Counted from the stretch's first letter, positions 27,438 to 35,953 are shown. The stretch: DNA of 64,000 bases from JAKAIY01 sp963809385 (GCA_963809385.1 CAWEJL010000011.1:40132-104131), one strand, 5' to 3'. A program made the numbers and translations. Notes: a model not told the origin generated them from the letters alone.

Positions 27438-28325
27438 TTATGCTCCAGCGGCCTGGGCCAGCTCGGCTGTCAAACGCTGTTGTAGGAGTGTCCGCGCCTT
27501 TTCATAGCGCAGGCGCATCGTTCGCTCGGTCTTTCCGCAAAGCGCCGCGATCTCCTCCCACTGGAGGCGCTCGAAGACGCGCAGCGCCATGATGCGACGG
27601 TCCAGCGGGTCGGGCAGGTAGCCAAGGATGCGCTGCGACTCGACGGCGGCCATTCGGTCCTCGTAGGCGTCGCGCGGGTCGGCGACCGTCTGCGCCAGCG
27701 ATCCAGCATCCTCCCGCTCCTCAGCGCTCAGGTCAATCCGCTCGATGAGCGCGCGCGGGATGTGCTGCGGGCGGCCCGCCGGGCGGCCCTGCTCGTCGCG
27801 CCGGTAGCTCAACCCTTCCTGGCGCAGCGTGCGGCTGAAGTTGTCGGCGCATAGGCAGCGCAGGTAGTGGATGAAGTTCTGCGTCATGAAGACTTCGCGC
27901 GGGTCCAACGCCTCGCGCAGTAATTGCTCGACCATGCCCGCGATGGCGTCTTCCATCAAGTCGGGGCGGTGGCGCAGGCCCCAGGAGCGGCGCTGGAACT
28001 CTGGCATGCAGCGGTCCACCAGCAGCTCGCCCAGCGCGCGGACGCGGGCGCGATCACCACGCGCGTCCCAGCCGCGCATGGCCAGCGTGAGGTCCGCGTC
28101 GGAGACGCTGTATGCCCCGCCAGGCTGCCGCTCGCGCAGGCGCGCCAGTGTCGCGGGATCACGCGGGTCGAGCGGTGCGGGGCCGCTCGCCATGGCGCGG
28201 GTCACGTCCAACGTATCCGCCTGTGGCGCGCTGGTGTCGGTGTCAGCAATCGCCGGGGCCGGGCGCGTGGCGGCGCCAGGGGCGTCCAGGCTAGTGCGGG
28301 GGGTAGCGCGGCGTCTCTCATCCAT
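27438..28325 (-). CDS. RNA polymerase sigma-70 family protein (pair 2)
   Basis: The C-terminal part has a clear region 4: ILGYLPDPLDRRIMALRVFE and WEEIAALCGKTERTMRLRYEK. The N-terminal half is longer and less standard than usual for ECF proteins; region 2 is probably the MTQNFIHYLRCLCADNFSRT stretch. The ATG at 28325 is chosen because a transcription terminator hairpin lies between 28353 and 28382, inside the longer open frame from 28394. An unstructured leader of about 45 residues follows. No zinc-finger anti-sigma gene is adjacent; the next gene on the strand encodes the XRE protein. Confidence 0.75.
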   Translation of the reverse strand: MDERRRATPRTSLDAPGAATRPAPAIADTDTSAPQADTLDVTRAMASGPAPLDPRDPATLARLRERQPGGAYSVSDADLTLAMRGWDARGDRARVRALGELLVDRCMPEFQRRSWGLRHRPDLMEDAIAGMVEQLLREALDPREVFMTQNFIHYLRCLCADNFSRTLRQEGLSYRRDEQGRPAGRPQHIPRALIERIDLSAEEREDAGSLAQTVADPRDAYEDRMAAVESQRILGYLPDPLDRRIMALRVFERLQWEEIAALCGKTERTMRLRYEKARTLLQQRLTAELAQAAGA

Positions 28326-28352
28326 AGCGCGAGAAATCCCCAATCTGTCCGC

Positions 28353-28382
28353 TCTCCCTCTCGCTACTAAGTGAGAGGGAGA
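28353..28382 (-). terminator. Hairpin after the DUF5667-type gene
   Basis: Perfect 10-bp arms TCTCCCTCTC and GAGAGGGAGA enclose a 10-base loop, 65 bp after the stop of the DUF5667-type gene. No T-run follows on the minus strand, so it may act only as a partial or factor-assisted terminator. Confidence 0.5.
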
Positions 28383-28446
28383 GATGGTAGTCACGCATCT
28401 CTATTCTGGCGCATACGGACAGAAACGGAAAGTGGCGGACAGCGCG

Positions 28447-29712
28447 CTAGTGATCGCGGCCAGACGGCGACGGAATCGCGCCGGGTGTTTGCTGGGGCGT
28501 GGGGGAGCCATCCCCACCGCCACCGCCATCGCCAGACGCTTGCGTTGGGGTGGATTCCGCGTCTGGTGTGGAATTGTCACCAGACTCCGGCGTGGTCGTC
28601 GCGGTGAAATTATGATCATCCGACTCAACATGGGTCGTGCTCGCGGCGGATCCGTCAGGCTCACCCACGCCAATGCTCGATACATCTTCGCCCGTTGTTC
28701 CAGAGGCAAGATGCGCGGCGACGGTTCTGGCGGTCACGGCGTCCACCACACCGGCTGGCTGATCGTTGATGAGCAAAACCGCGCCAGGGGTAAAGCCCGC
28801 GCCGTTGACAATCACCGTCACCTGGCCACTGGATTTGCCGCCGCTCTTGCCGCCGCTCTTGTCGCCGCCAGAATCCGACCCATGCGCGCTAATGATACGT
28901 GCGGAGGTCACAGAGAGCGTTGGCGCCTTGAGCGCGCGCAAGGCGCTGGTTACCTGGACGCGCGCGGGCCAGCCCAGGTTGGGCAGCGCGGAGCGCAGAT
29001 CGGTTGTCTCCTGAGCATGCAGGCTCTCGAGCTGGTTCAGCAGCGTGGCGCGCTGTCCGCTATCGCCGACCTGAGCGATAGCGTCTGTCGCCTGCTGATC
29101 AGCCTGGGCGACCTGCCCAAGCGCGGTGAGCGCGGCGGCGTTATCGCCACGACTAGCGGCGGCGTTGAACGCGACGAGAGCCGCGCTGGCGCGCTGGAGA
29201 TCATCCCGCGCGGTGGCCGCTGAGCTTCCAGTGAGGTTCGAGCTGATACCCTCGACGGCTTTGCGCAGGGGATAGAACGGCGCGCCTGGATGCGCGCTGG
29301 CGGTCAGCGCGCCTACTGTCATGCCCAGCAGAACACACGCGGCGACCGCCGCCCAGGTGAACTGGCTGAGATGGCGACGGCGCGGCGCGGCGCGGCGCCG
29401 CACAGGGTTCGCGGGGCGCGCGGGGTTCGCGGGCGGGAACACGGTCATGGGGATGGTGGGCGCCTGTGCTTCGGCGCGCGCCAGGAGCCTGGCTTCGAGC
29501 TGAGCGGCGAACTCCACGGTAGGAAGCGCGTCCGCCAGGGGGTTGAGCGTATCCGCCGCGGCCAGCAGGGGCGCCAGGTCAGCCGGAGCCATCCCCGCGC
29601 GGGCGGCTGACGCCCCGGCGTAGCGCGCCGTCAGCAGGGCGTCAAGCTGGTCAAGATGGTCCCCACGCGGATTAAAGCCGCTGGAGCCCAGCGGGCGATC
29701 TTCTGGCCTCAT
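28447..29712 (-). CDS. DUF5667-type membrane protein, likely anti-sigma partner
   Basis: The 421-residue protein has a cytosolic N-terminal 110 residues, one membrane segment near 115-135 (FTWAAVAACVLLGMTVGAL) and then a DUF5667-like helical domain starting FYPLRKAVEGIS. An IPT/TIG-like strand region follows (VTVIVNGAGFTPGAVLLIND), and then a Ser/Thr/Pro/Gly-rich tail. DUF5667 proteins are often encoded beside ECF sigma factors. Its ATG overlaps the stop of the upstream sigma gene by four bases, which supports an anti-sigma or signal-sensing role. No zinc-finger cysteines are seen in the N-terminal part. Confidence 0.75.
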   Translation of the reverse strand: MRPEDRPLGSSGFNPRGDHLDQLDALLTARYAGASAARAGMAPADLAPLLAAADTLNPLADALPTVEFAAQLEARLLARAEAQAPTIPMTVFPPANPARPANPVRRRAAPRRRHLSQFTWAAVAACVLLGMTVGALTASAHPGAPFYPLRKAVEGISSNLTGSSAATARDDLQRASAALVAFNAAASRGDNAAALTALGQVAQADQQATDAIAQVGDSGQRATLLNQLESLHAQETTDLRSALPNLGWPARVQVTSALRALKAPTLSVTSARIISAHGSDSGGDKSGGKSGGKSSGQVTVIVNGAGFTPGAVLLINDQPAGVVDAVTARTVAAHLASGTTGEDVSSIGVGEPDGSAASTTHVESDDHNFTATTTPESGDNSTPDAESTPTQASGDGGGGGDGSPTPQQTPGAIPSPSGRDH

Positions 29713-30428
29713 CCTCGCTCACCTCCCTCCCAGCTCGCGCCAGTGCGCTCACTTGCTGGCGCGCTCACGCCCATGATGCGCGCCAGCGACGCCAGCGCGC
29801 GGAACTGCAGCGCCCGTACCGCGCCGGGCTGCTTATCCAGCAGCGCGCCGACATCCTCGGCGCTGTAGCCGAGAATGACCCGGTAGAGTAAGACGTTGCG
29901 CTGGTCTTCGGTGAGCTGGTTCAGCGCGCTGACCACTTCGGCCCAGCGCTCGCGCGCGGTGATGACGTTTAACGGATCGCCATCTCCAGCCACCGCGACG
30001 AGCATATCTTCATCAGGCTCGCTAAGGCGCGACGTCGGGCGGGCGCGCTGCCGCCGGTAGAAGCTAGCCACTTGATTGCGCGCGATGCCCAGCGCCCACG
30101 CCGCGAAGGTCAACTCATCATGCGCGCGCGTCTCGCTGATGCGCTCGATCACCGCGAAAAAGGTCTCGGACGTGAGATCCTCCGCGGTAGGAGTATCAGC
30201 CACGCGCGCGAGAATAAAGCGGTAGACGACCGGGAGGAAGCGGCGATAGAGGAGGGACAGCGCCTGGTGATCGGAGGAGCGGGCGCGATGGATAACCTCG
30301 GAGAAGGGCATGGCGGGTGGCCAGGTCATGCCTGGCTGACTCGCGGCGCGCTGCCGGGATAGTCCAGTCTCCTCGCGAGTGGCCCGCACATCAGATTCCG
30401 CACGCCGCTCGCTCCAGGTTCGATCCAT
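29709..30428 (-). CDS. ECF RNA polymerase sigma factor (pair 3)
   Basis: Region 2 is clear (ALSLLYRRFLPVVYRFIL then TAEDLTSETFFAVIERI and FAAWALGIARNQVASFYRR). Region 4 follows (LTEDQRNVLLYRVILGYSAE, then VGALLDKQPGAVRALQFRA). The frame is open from 30524. The ATG at 30428 is used here, with GGGAGGGA about 13 bases upstream, but a start nearer region 2 (MPFSEVIHRA) is possible. Coupled by ATGA to the DUF5667-type gene. Confidence 0.85.
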   Translation of the reverse strand: MDRTWSERRAESDVRATREETGLSRQRAASQPGMTWPPAMPFSEVIHRARSSDHQALSLLYRRFLPVVYRFILARVADTPTAEDLTSETFFAVIERISETRAHDELTFAAWALGIARNQVASFYRRQRARPTSRLSEPDEDMLVAVAGDGDPLNVITARERWAEVVSALNQLTEDQRNVLLYRVILGYSAEDVGALLDKQPGAVRALQFRALASLARIMGVSAPASERTGASWEGGERG

Positions 30429-30545
30429 ACGCAGGCGCTGATCCCTCCCGCCGCATGACTGAACAAGCCCCACACCTGACGCGCCGCGTCTATTCCAATC
30501 AAAATTGGACACGCTATGGCGCATCAGTATGGGGCTCGCCGCTAT

Positions 30546-31388
30546 CTAGTGACCTGTGCCGCTGCCGCCCGTGCCGCTACCGCCGTCGCCGCCCGTGCCG
30601 CTGCCGCCCGCGCCGCCATCGCCGCTGCCGCTCGACTGCGTTTCCACACTCCAAGCGGTGACGGTCGTGCCAGAGAGCGTGCCCTCAACCATGACCTGGG
30701 CGTTGTTCGCCAGCGTGCCGTCGATCTCTGTCTTCGATGAGACGTTTACGGTGTACTGTACACCATTCTTGAAGGTCAGGGTGAAGGTCGTAGCGGTCAG
30801 ATTCGACACAGTCCCGACGAATTTCTGCCCCGCCTCAGGGGTCTCGGTGCTCTCGGGCTTGCCGGCGCCGCCGCCTTCGCCATTACCTGTGCCCTGGCCC
30901 TCGACGGTGATCTTGTCGGCGTTGTAGGTCGTCGTTGAACCCGAGGTCGAAGCGGTCGCCTGCACCTGGACCTTGACCTTGTTGACCAGCGCGCACAGGT
31001 CATTCAGGCCGAACGTCGGATTCGAGGCGCTGGTCGAGCCGCCCTTGTCGTTTCCGTGGACGTCACCATTGAACTTCGTGCTGGAGGTCACGGTGAAGGT
31101 AAAGGCTGTGCCCTTCTCATCGGTGACGCCGACCGTGCTCTGCGTCGTGTCACAGGCCGTCAGCTTGCCCTCGGCGTGGCTGCCTTCCTTTGGATTGGCT
31201 CCGGGCGTCTCGGTCGATTCATTCTGCTTCGAGTCAGAAGAGGAGGAGGCCATTTGAAGTCCCAGGCCCCTCAGGTGGCCCTGCGTGGCCGCCACGGCGA
31301 CCGCGCCGCCGCCGCCGCCTACCAGGATCACGCCAAGCACTGCCGCGGCGACTTTGCCCTTCATGAGCGCTGCGAGTTTCATCAGCAT
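30546..31388 (-). CDS. Exported Gly/Ser-rich protein with DUF5666-like repeats
   Basis: From the ATG at 31388 there is a hydrophobic export segment (KVAAAVLGVILVGGGGGAVA) and about 250 extracellular residues of low aromatic and high Gly/Ser/Thr content. Two similar beta-rich blocks are visible: AFTFTVTSSTKFNGDVHG with LNDLCALVNKVKVQVQA, and TFTLTFKNGVQYTVNVSSKT with LANNAQVMVEGTLSGTTVTAW. This pattern matches the DUF5666 type of small beta domains. The protein ends in a repeated GTGGDGGSGTGG tail. It lies downstream-facing from the sigma/DUF5667 genes (its start is further upstream on the same strand) and could be a surface target or sensor of that system. Confidence 0.65.
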   Translation of the reverse strand: MLMKLAALMKGKVAAAVLGVILVGGGGGAVAVAATQGHLRGLGLQMASSSSDSKQNESTETPGANPKEGSHAEGKLTACDTTQSTVGVTDEKGTAFTFTVTSSTKFNGDVHGNDKGGSTSASNPTFGLNDLCALVNKVKVQVQATASTSGSTTTYNADKITVEGQGTGNGEGGGAGKPESTETPEAGQKFVGTVSNLTATTFTLTFKNGVQYTVNVSSKTEIDGTLANNAQVMVEGTLSGTTVTAWSVETQSSGSGDGGAGGSGTGGDGGSGTGGSGTGH

Positions 31389-31760
31389 ACGTTTAGTTTG
31401 TCCCTCCGCACAATCGTGGCTGGGAGACAGGCGAGGATGCCTGTAGCCACGACAATCCAATACCGTCGCAGTGATCTAGGGGGAAAGGCGCGCCGGGAAG
31501 TCAGACGCCCATGGGGGGACGGACGCCTGAACAACCCGACACGCACACCTCAACCCCAAGTCTCCTGCCGCGTGTTTCGTGTGGATAGTGGCGAAAGGAT
31601 GGGTTTACGTTATGGGTTTGGGACGCAATGGGGGCCAGGTGGTACATATGGGGGTGGAACTCAACGTTATGTCGTCTTGCGCCGCCAGCCCAATGTGGTA
31701 CGATGCGTCACGCATGAGAGCCCATGCATTGCGCGTGGTACCGGGCCAGGGAGGTCGAGC
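31389..31760. promoter_or_regulatory. Divergent promoter region between the exported-protein gene and dksA-like gene
   Basis: This 372-bp gene-free stretch separates divergent genes. On the plus strand TTGCGC (31677-31682) and TACGAT (31699-31704) with 16 bp between them form a plausible promoter for the dksA-like gene, giving a leader of about 50 bases. No other structure stands out. Confidence 0.4.
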
Positions 31761-32144
31761 ATGGCGCAGTTTGATGAGGTCGCGGTCCGGCGTCGCCTGA
31801 CCGCCGATTTGGAACAAATCCAGCGCGACATCTACGAGCGCACCCAGGGCGAGCAGGCGGTCACTTCGAGCATGGAGGCGCCCGATGGCACGGGAATCTC
31901 CAGCGAGCAAGCCGACGAAGCCAGCGCCGTAGCGGAATATGACCGTAACCAGGCTATGCTGGAGAATGATCGCGCACTGGAGCGCAAGATCGAGGCTGCG
32001 CTGGAGCGTCTGGACGCTGGGAAATACGGCATCTGCGAGCGCTGCGGGCAGCCAATCAATCCGCGGCGGCTCGAGGCCCTCCCCTATGTCACGCTCTGTG
32101 TGGATTGTCAGGAGATCGTCGAGCGCGCTGAGCGCGCTGAATAG
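31761..32144 (+). CDS. TraR/DksA family zinc-finger protein
   Basis: A 127-residue protein starting at the ATG at 31761 behind GGGAGG. The N-terminal two thirds are a helical coiled coil, and the C-terminus has the DksA zinc motif CERCGQPINPRRLEALPYVTL followed by CVDC. The family binds the secondary channel of RNA polymerase or is a relative of unknown target. The two acidic residues at the coiled-coil tip needed for true DksA activity are not obvious, so a general TraR/DksA-like label is safer. It precedes lspA by about 80 bp. Confidence 0.88.
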   Translation: MAQFDEVAVRRRLTADLEQIQRDIYERTQGEQAVTSSMEAPDGTGISSEQADEASAVAEYDRNQAMLENDRALERKIEAALERLDAGKYGICERCGQPINPRRLEALPYVTLCVDCQEIVERAERAE

Positions 32145-32227
32145 CTGAATAAACGCCCCCAGCTCTGGCTGGCGGCGATCTGGCGCGCGTCGCGATCACC
32201 CGATACAAGCGATACAAGTGAGGTACC

Positions 32228-32803
32228 ATGTCGGCGTCCCGTAAACGCGATATCTTCGCGCTAGCCATCGGGCTGGCGGTTGTACTGGTGGATCAGCTCA
32301 CCAAGGTGTGGATCGTTCAGTACTTCGGGTACGAGGGTGGCCGGGCGCCGATTCCCATCCTTGGTGAGATCCTGACCCTCTACTATGTACAGAACACGGG
32401 TGTCGCCTTCAGCCTCTTCGCCGGGCAGAACATCAAGTTCGCGCTGATCTTCGTCGCCCTGGCGCTGATCGCCTACCTCTACTGGCGCTATCGCGAGTCG
32501 CCCTCGCTGTGGCTGCGGCTGGGCTTCGCGCTCGTGCTTGGCGGCGCGGTAGGCAACATTCTCGACCGCTTCACGCGGGGCTACGTGGTGGACTTCATCC
32601 ACTTCCAGATTCCCGGCGTGTTCAACTTCGCGGTCTTCAATGTCGCTGACAGTGGCATCACCGTCGGGGTGATCCTGATCGCGATTGTCCTCTATCAGCT
32701 CAGCGCCGTCGCGCCCGGTGAGTCTTCATCACCCACGACTACCGGCGACAAGCCGGCGTCTGACGCCTCACGCGCCAGCGTGCGCAGTGGTGACCGCTCC
32801 TGA
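32228..32803 (+). CDS. lspA: Lipoprotein signal peptidase (signal peptidase II)
   Basis: LspA cleaves the signal peptide of prolipoproteins in front of the lipidated cysteine. The 191-residue protein has four membrane segments and the catalytic aspartates in GNILDRFTRGYVVDFI and FNVADSGITVG, with the conserved asparagine in VQNTGVAFSLF. A short unconserved tail follows. Its stop overlaps the start of rluD by one base. Several lipoproteins in the window would be substrates. Confidence 0.95.
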   Translation: MSASRKRDIFALAIGLAVVLVDQLTKVWIVQYFGYEGGRAPIPILGEILTLYYVQNTGVAFSLFAGQNIKFALIFVALALIAYLYWRYRESPSLWLRLGFALVLGGAVGNILDRFTRGYVVDFIHFQIPGVFNFAVFNVADSGITVGVILIAIVLYQLSAVAPGESSSPTTTGDKPASDASRASVRSGDRS

Positions 32804-33826
32804 TGCCCACCAAACGCCACGATCCGCCCACCATACCGCCCGCCGCTGCCGCTGACCAGCCGCAAGCAGGCGCCAGCGCCAGCGCCGAGTGGGAGACCAT
32901 TGAGGTGACGGAGGAGACTGGAGGGCCAGCGGCTCGACTTGGCGCTGGCCTCCTTACGCCCCGACCTCTCGCGCACCCGCGCGCAGACGGCCATCAAGGC
33001 CGGAGAGGTGACGGTCAACGGCAAGCCGTCCAAGCCCAGCCAATCGCTGGAGGCCGGGCAGCGGCTGGCGCTCGCCCCATCGCTGGGCCAGAGCCGGGCA
33101 GCAGGCGCCCCAGGCGAAGCGCGTCCTCTGGCCGAAGCGATCCCGCTGCGCGTGGTCTATGAGGATGACCGGCTGCTGGTCATAGACAAGCCCGCCGGGC
33201 TGGTCACCCATCCCGCGCCGGGTCATGCGACCGGCACGCTGGTCAATGCATTGCTGGCCCACGCGCCGGGCATGGATGAGGACAGCGACAATCCGCAGCG
33301 CCCCGGCATCGTCCACCGGCTGGACAAGGACACATCGGGGCTGATCGTGATCGCCAAGGACGCCGCGACCCATACCGCGCTGTCCGCTCAAATGAAAGAG
33401 CGCGCGATGGTCAAGCGCTACATCGCGCTGGTGGAGGGCCATGTGGACCCGGCGCAGGGCGAGATCGAGGCGCCGATTGGCCGCGACCCGCGTCAGCGCA
33501 TGCGCATGGCGGTCGTCAGCGAGGCGCGCGGCGGGCGCGCGGCGCGCACGCGCTTCCGCACGCTCCAGGCGCTGCCAGGCCGCACGTTGCTGGAAGTCCA
33601 GCTGGAGACCGGGCGCACGCACCAGATTCGCGTCCATCTGGCCGCAATCCATCATCCCGTCGTGGGCGATCCGGTCTATGGCCGCCCGCAGCCACCCAAA
33701 CCGCCGCGCCAGTTCCTCCATGCCGCCCACCTGGAGTTCCGCCACCCCTGGACTGGCGAATGGCTGATCTTCGACGCCCCCCTCCCCGACGACCTCGCAG
33801 CCTTCCTCGCCAAGCTGGAAGAGTAG
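32803..33826 (+). CDS. rluD: 23S rRNA pseudouridine synthase RluD-like (single frameshift)
   Basis: The gene is in two frames. The first frame (32803 to about 32925) encodes an acidic leader ending EWETIEVTEETGG. The second encodes RLDLALASLRPDLSRTRAQ (S4 domain) and then the synthase domain, with HRLDKDTSGLIVIAKD holding the catalytic aspartate and LETGRTHQIRVHLA. Removing one G from the GGG at 32923-32925 would join them as ETGG-Q-RLDLAL, which is exactly the expected reading. I therefore think this is one functional gene with a sequence error or a very recent mutation. Translation of only the second frame from a TTG at 32939 would lose the first S4 residues. Confidence 0.88.
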
Positions 33827-33955
33827 CGGCCATTGATGGCCGGCGCACCCGAGACGCGGCCATCAATGGCTGGCGCACGGGCGTTGTGAGACGCGGCCAT
33901 CAATGGCCGGCGCACGGTACGAGGGCATGAATGCCCCGGCCTTGAAAGGCTGGAC
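33826..33955. repeat. Palindromic repeat cluster after rluD
   Basis: Three copies of GCGGCCAT-(TG/CA)-ATGGC(C/T)GGCGCAC lie at 33826-33848, 33856-33878 and 33893-33915. They are followed by GGGCATGAATGCCC and GGCCTTGAAAGGC (33921-33953). The first copy begins at the last base of the rluD stop codon. The arrangement repeats near 37.1 and 38.1 kb. Confidence 0.85.
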
Positions 33956-33982
33956 CGCTTCACTCCGGCCTACACCTCGCGC

Positions 33983-34012
33983 TTGACCCCACCGGCGTCT
34001 GGCTCGTATAGT
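33983..34012 (+). promoter_or_regulatory. Promoter of the speD transcript
   Basis: TTGACC (33983-33988), an 18-bp spacer and TATAGT (34007-34012) make a near-consensus sigma-70 promoter. It leaves a leader of about 285 bases before the speD start. In the leader CCGTCA/TGACGG (34090-34109) can form a hairpin, and a short ORF begins at 34176. Confidence 0.6.
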
Positions 34013-34175
34013 TGTATGGCTACGGATGGACATACCCCCCACCCGTATGCGGACAGACGCGTTCGATACGCTGGACCGCCTCCTCGGGCCGTCATCTCAC
34101 GGTGACGGCTCGCGGCGCCACTTATAGAGTGGACCGCCGTTTGGGTAGGGAGTTCAGCGACCCGAAAGAGGGCAT

Positions 34176-34253
34176 ATGAGTACCAGAATGGCGACCATCG
34201 CCTACGACTTCATGCATTGGTACATCGCCTGCTTCCACACAGGCGAGAGCTAG
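34176..34253 (+). CDS. Possible 25-residue leader peptide upstream of speD
   Basis: An ATG at 34176 follows GAAAGAGGGC at a suitable distance and opens 25 codons ending with TAG at 34251-34253, 50 bp before the speD start. The peptide starts MSTRMATIAYDF and ends ACFHTGES, with several aromatic residues in the middle. Position and size are those of a translated attenuator; uORF control of polyamine genes by stalling is known from eukaryotic AdoMetDC and from enterobacterial speF. Here it is inference from position, Shine-Dalgarno and length only. Confidence 0.4.
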   Translation: MSTRMATIAYDFMHWYIACFHTGES

Positions 34254-34303
34254 CGGCGCTCGCCGCTGCCCAGGGAATCTCCTGGGCTTCTAAGGAGACA
34301 CTC

Positions 34304-35953
34304 GTGTTTGGTCCTCACCTGATTATTGACGGTTCCCAGTGCGACACCCGCAAGCTCGCTGACCGCAACCTCGTCGAGCGAGTCCTCAGCGATTACCCCA
34401 CCGCCATCGGCATGACGAAGATTGGCGGCCCCTACATGTTCGAGTACCAGGCCCCCGACCCCGCCTACTCCGGCGTTTCCGGCCTGGTTGTGATCGCCGA
34501 GAGCCACATCGCGATCCACACCTTCCCCGAGCTCGACTACTTCACGATGGACATTTTCTCGTGCAAGAACTTCGATCACGAGAAGGCCATCGCCTACATC
34601 AAAGACGCCTTTGACGTGCGCGAGATGGACCGCATGCTGGTGCAGCGCGGCCTCTCCTTCAAGGGTCCCCACCACGGCGCGAATGGCGCGACCGATGAGC
34701 TGATCGCCGCCGCTGAGGCGCGACTTGCCGCCGGGATCATCAGCAAAGAGCCCGCGCTGCCCGACGCCCCCGCGCTCGCGGACGCCCGCGAGGCGGCGCT
34801 GGCCCAGCGCGCGGCCCAGGGCGAAGGCCACATGGTCTGGCCAGCCTACGGGATCACCCCTGACTACGGCACATATGGCGATGGCGCGGCGGCGGACGCG
34901 GTCTGCGAGCCGTGCGCGCGCGGCGGAGCGACTGCCGCGCCGCTGGGCCATGCGGGCGAGACAGTCACGCTGTCCGATGGCCGCGCGTTGACGGCCACCG
35001 AGCCGCCACTGGTGAACCCGACCGCTTCGATCAGCGGCCTGCTGGACAAACTGACGGCGGGCGCCGGGCAGGGGCGGACGATGGGCCGCGCGCTGGCGGC
35101 GTGGGAGCGCATGCTGCGCGCTGAAGACACGGCCATCGCGCTGACACTGGCCCAGCCAGTGATCGCGGGCGGCCTGCGCGAGACGCTGGTCTACGCCGTC
35201 GAGCGGCGCTATGTGGATGTGATCGTCACCAGCGCGGACGACCTGTTCAGCGACCTCTACGAGTCGCTGGGCCACGCGCACTACGCCGATGACGCCGGGG
35301 TGGTCGCCAGCGAGGCGGGCCGCGCGGAGACGCTGGCCTACCTGCGCGAGTTCCTGACCAACTTCGCGGGCGAGAGCGGGCAGACCGCCTCATCCGCCGC
35401 GCTGTGGAAGGCGCTGGGCGAGGCGCTGGCCATCCGCGCGCCGCGCAAGGGCTTGCTCCAGGCGGCGGCACAGGTGGGCGTGGCCATCATCACGCCAGAC
35501 ATCAGCGCCAGCGGAATCGGCGGGGCGCTGCTGGCGGCGCGCGCGGCGGGCGCAGGTCTCGCGCTGGACGCCGGGGCCGACCTGATGGCGCTGGCGAGGT
35601 TGCTCGGCGCGCGGCCCAGCCTGGGGCTGATCCGCGTCGGCGCCGGACTGGAGGACGGTCTGCTCTTCCAGGCGCGCGAGGCGGTCGCCGCGCTGGGCGG
35701 CCAGTCCCCCGCGATCACCGCCAGCGTGACCATCGGCGCGACGGACGCCAACGCCAGCCAGGGCCTGACTGTGGCCACCGACGCGACACTGGCCCTGCCG
35801 CTGCTCGTGACCGGCCTGGCGCAGCGCTTCTCCGGCGCCCGCCACCCCGACGCCCCCATCGCAGCCGCGCGCGGTGGTGGAGGCGCTGGCGTAGGGGGCC
35901 TCACCCCCTGCCCCCTCTCCCTGCGGGGCGAGGGGGTCGCTGTGCGGACGTGA
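34304..35953 (+). CDS. speD: S-adenosylmethionine decarboxylase (SpeD) fused to a deoxyhypusine synthase-like domain
   Basis: The GTG at 34304 behind AAGGAG gives 549 residues. Residues 1-125 are a pyruvoyl-type decarboxylase: S67 in VVIAESHIAIHTFPE is the self-cleavage site that becomes the pyruvoyl group, H72 the processing base and C87 (in DIFSCKNFD) the proton donor. Residues about 125-240 are a low-complexity linker. Residues 240-515 read as a deoxyhypusine synthase (DHS)-like NAD fold: GRALAAWERML, AQPVIAGGLRETLVYAVERR, VDVIVTSADDLFSDLYESLG, GVAIITPDISASGIGGALL and a final strand TLALPLLV. The DHS catalytic lysine block (EAVSWGK) is absent. The linked domains suggest one step making decarboxylated SAM, agmatine or putrescine-like product and a second step using it, or a structural role. 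SpeD relatives that decarboxylate Arg or Orn are known, so the substrate is open. Confidence 0.85.
   Translation: MFGPHLIIDGSQCDTRKLADRNLVERVLSDYPTAIGMTKIGGPYMFEYQAPDPAYSGVSGLVVIAESHIAIHTFPELDYFTMDIFSCKNFDHEKAIAYIKDAFDVREMDRMLVQRGLSFKGPHHGANGATDELIAAAEARLAAGIISKEPALPDAPALADAREAALAQRAAQGEGHMVWPAYGITPDYGTYGDGAAADAVCEPCARGGATAAPLGHAGETVTLSDGRALTATEPPLVNPTASISGLLDKLTAGAGQGRTMGRALAAWERMLRAEDTAIALTLAQPVIAGGLRETLVYAVERRYVDVIVTSADDLFSDLYESLGHAHYADDAGVVASEAGRAETLAYLREFLTNFAGESGQTASSAALWKALGEALAIRAPRKGLLQAAAQVGVAIITPDISASGIGGALLAARAAGAGLALDAGADLMALARLLGARPSLGLIRVGAGLEDGLLFQAREAVAALGGQSPAITASVTIGATDANASQGLTVATDATLALPLLVTGLAQRFSGARHPDAPIAAARGGGGAGVGGLTPCPLSLRGEGVAVRT

Noticed and set aside
34013..34303. 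Known riboswitch class in the speD leader
   Set aside because: The hairpin and flanking bases do not match SAM-I, SAM-II or preQ1 consensus features that I can recognise, so only a leader ORF is claimed.
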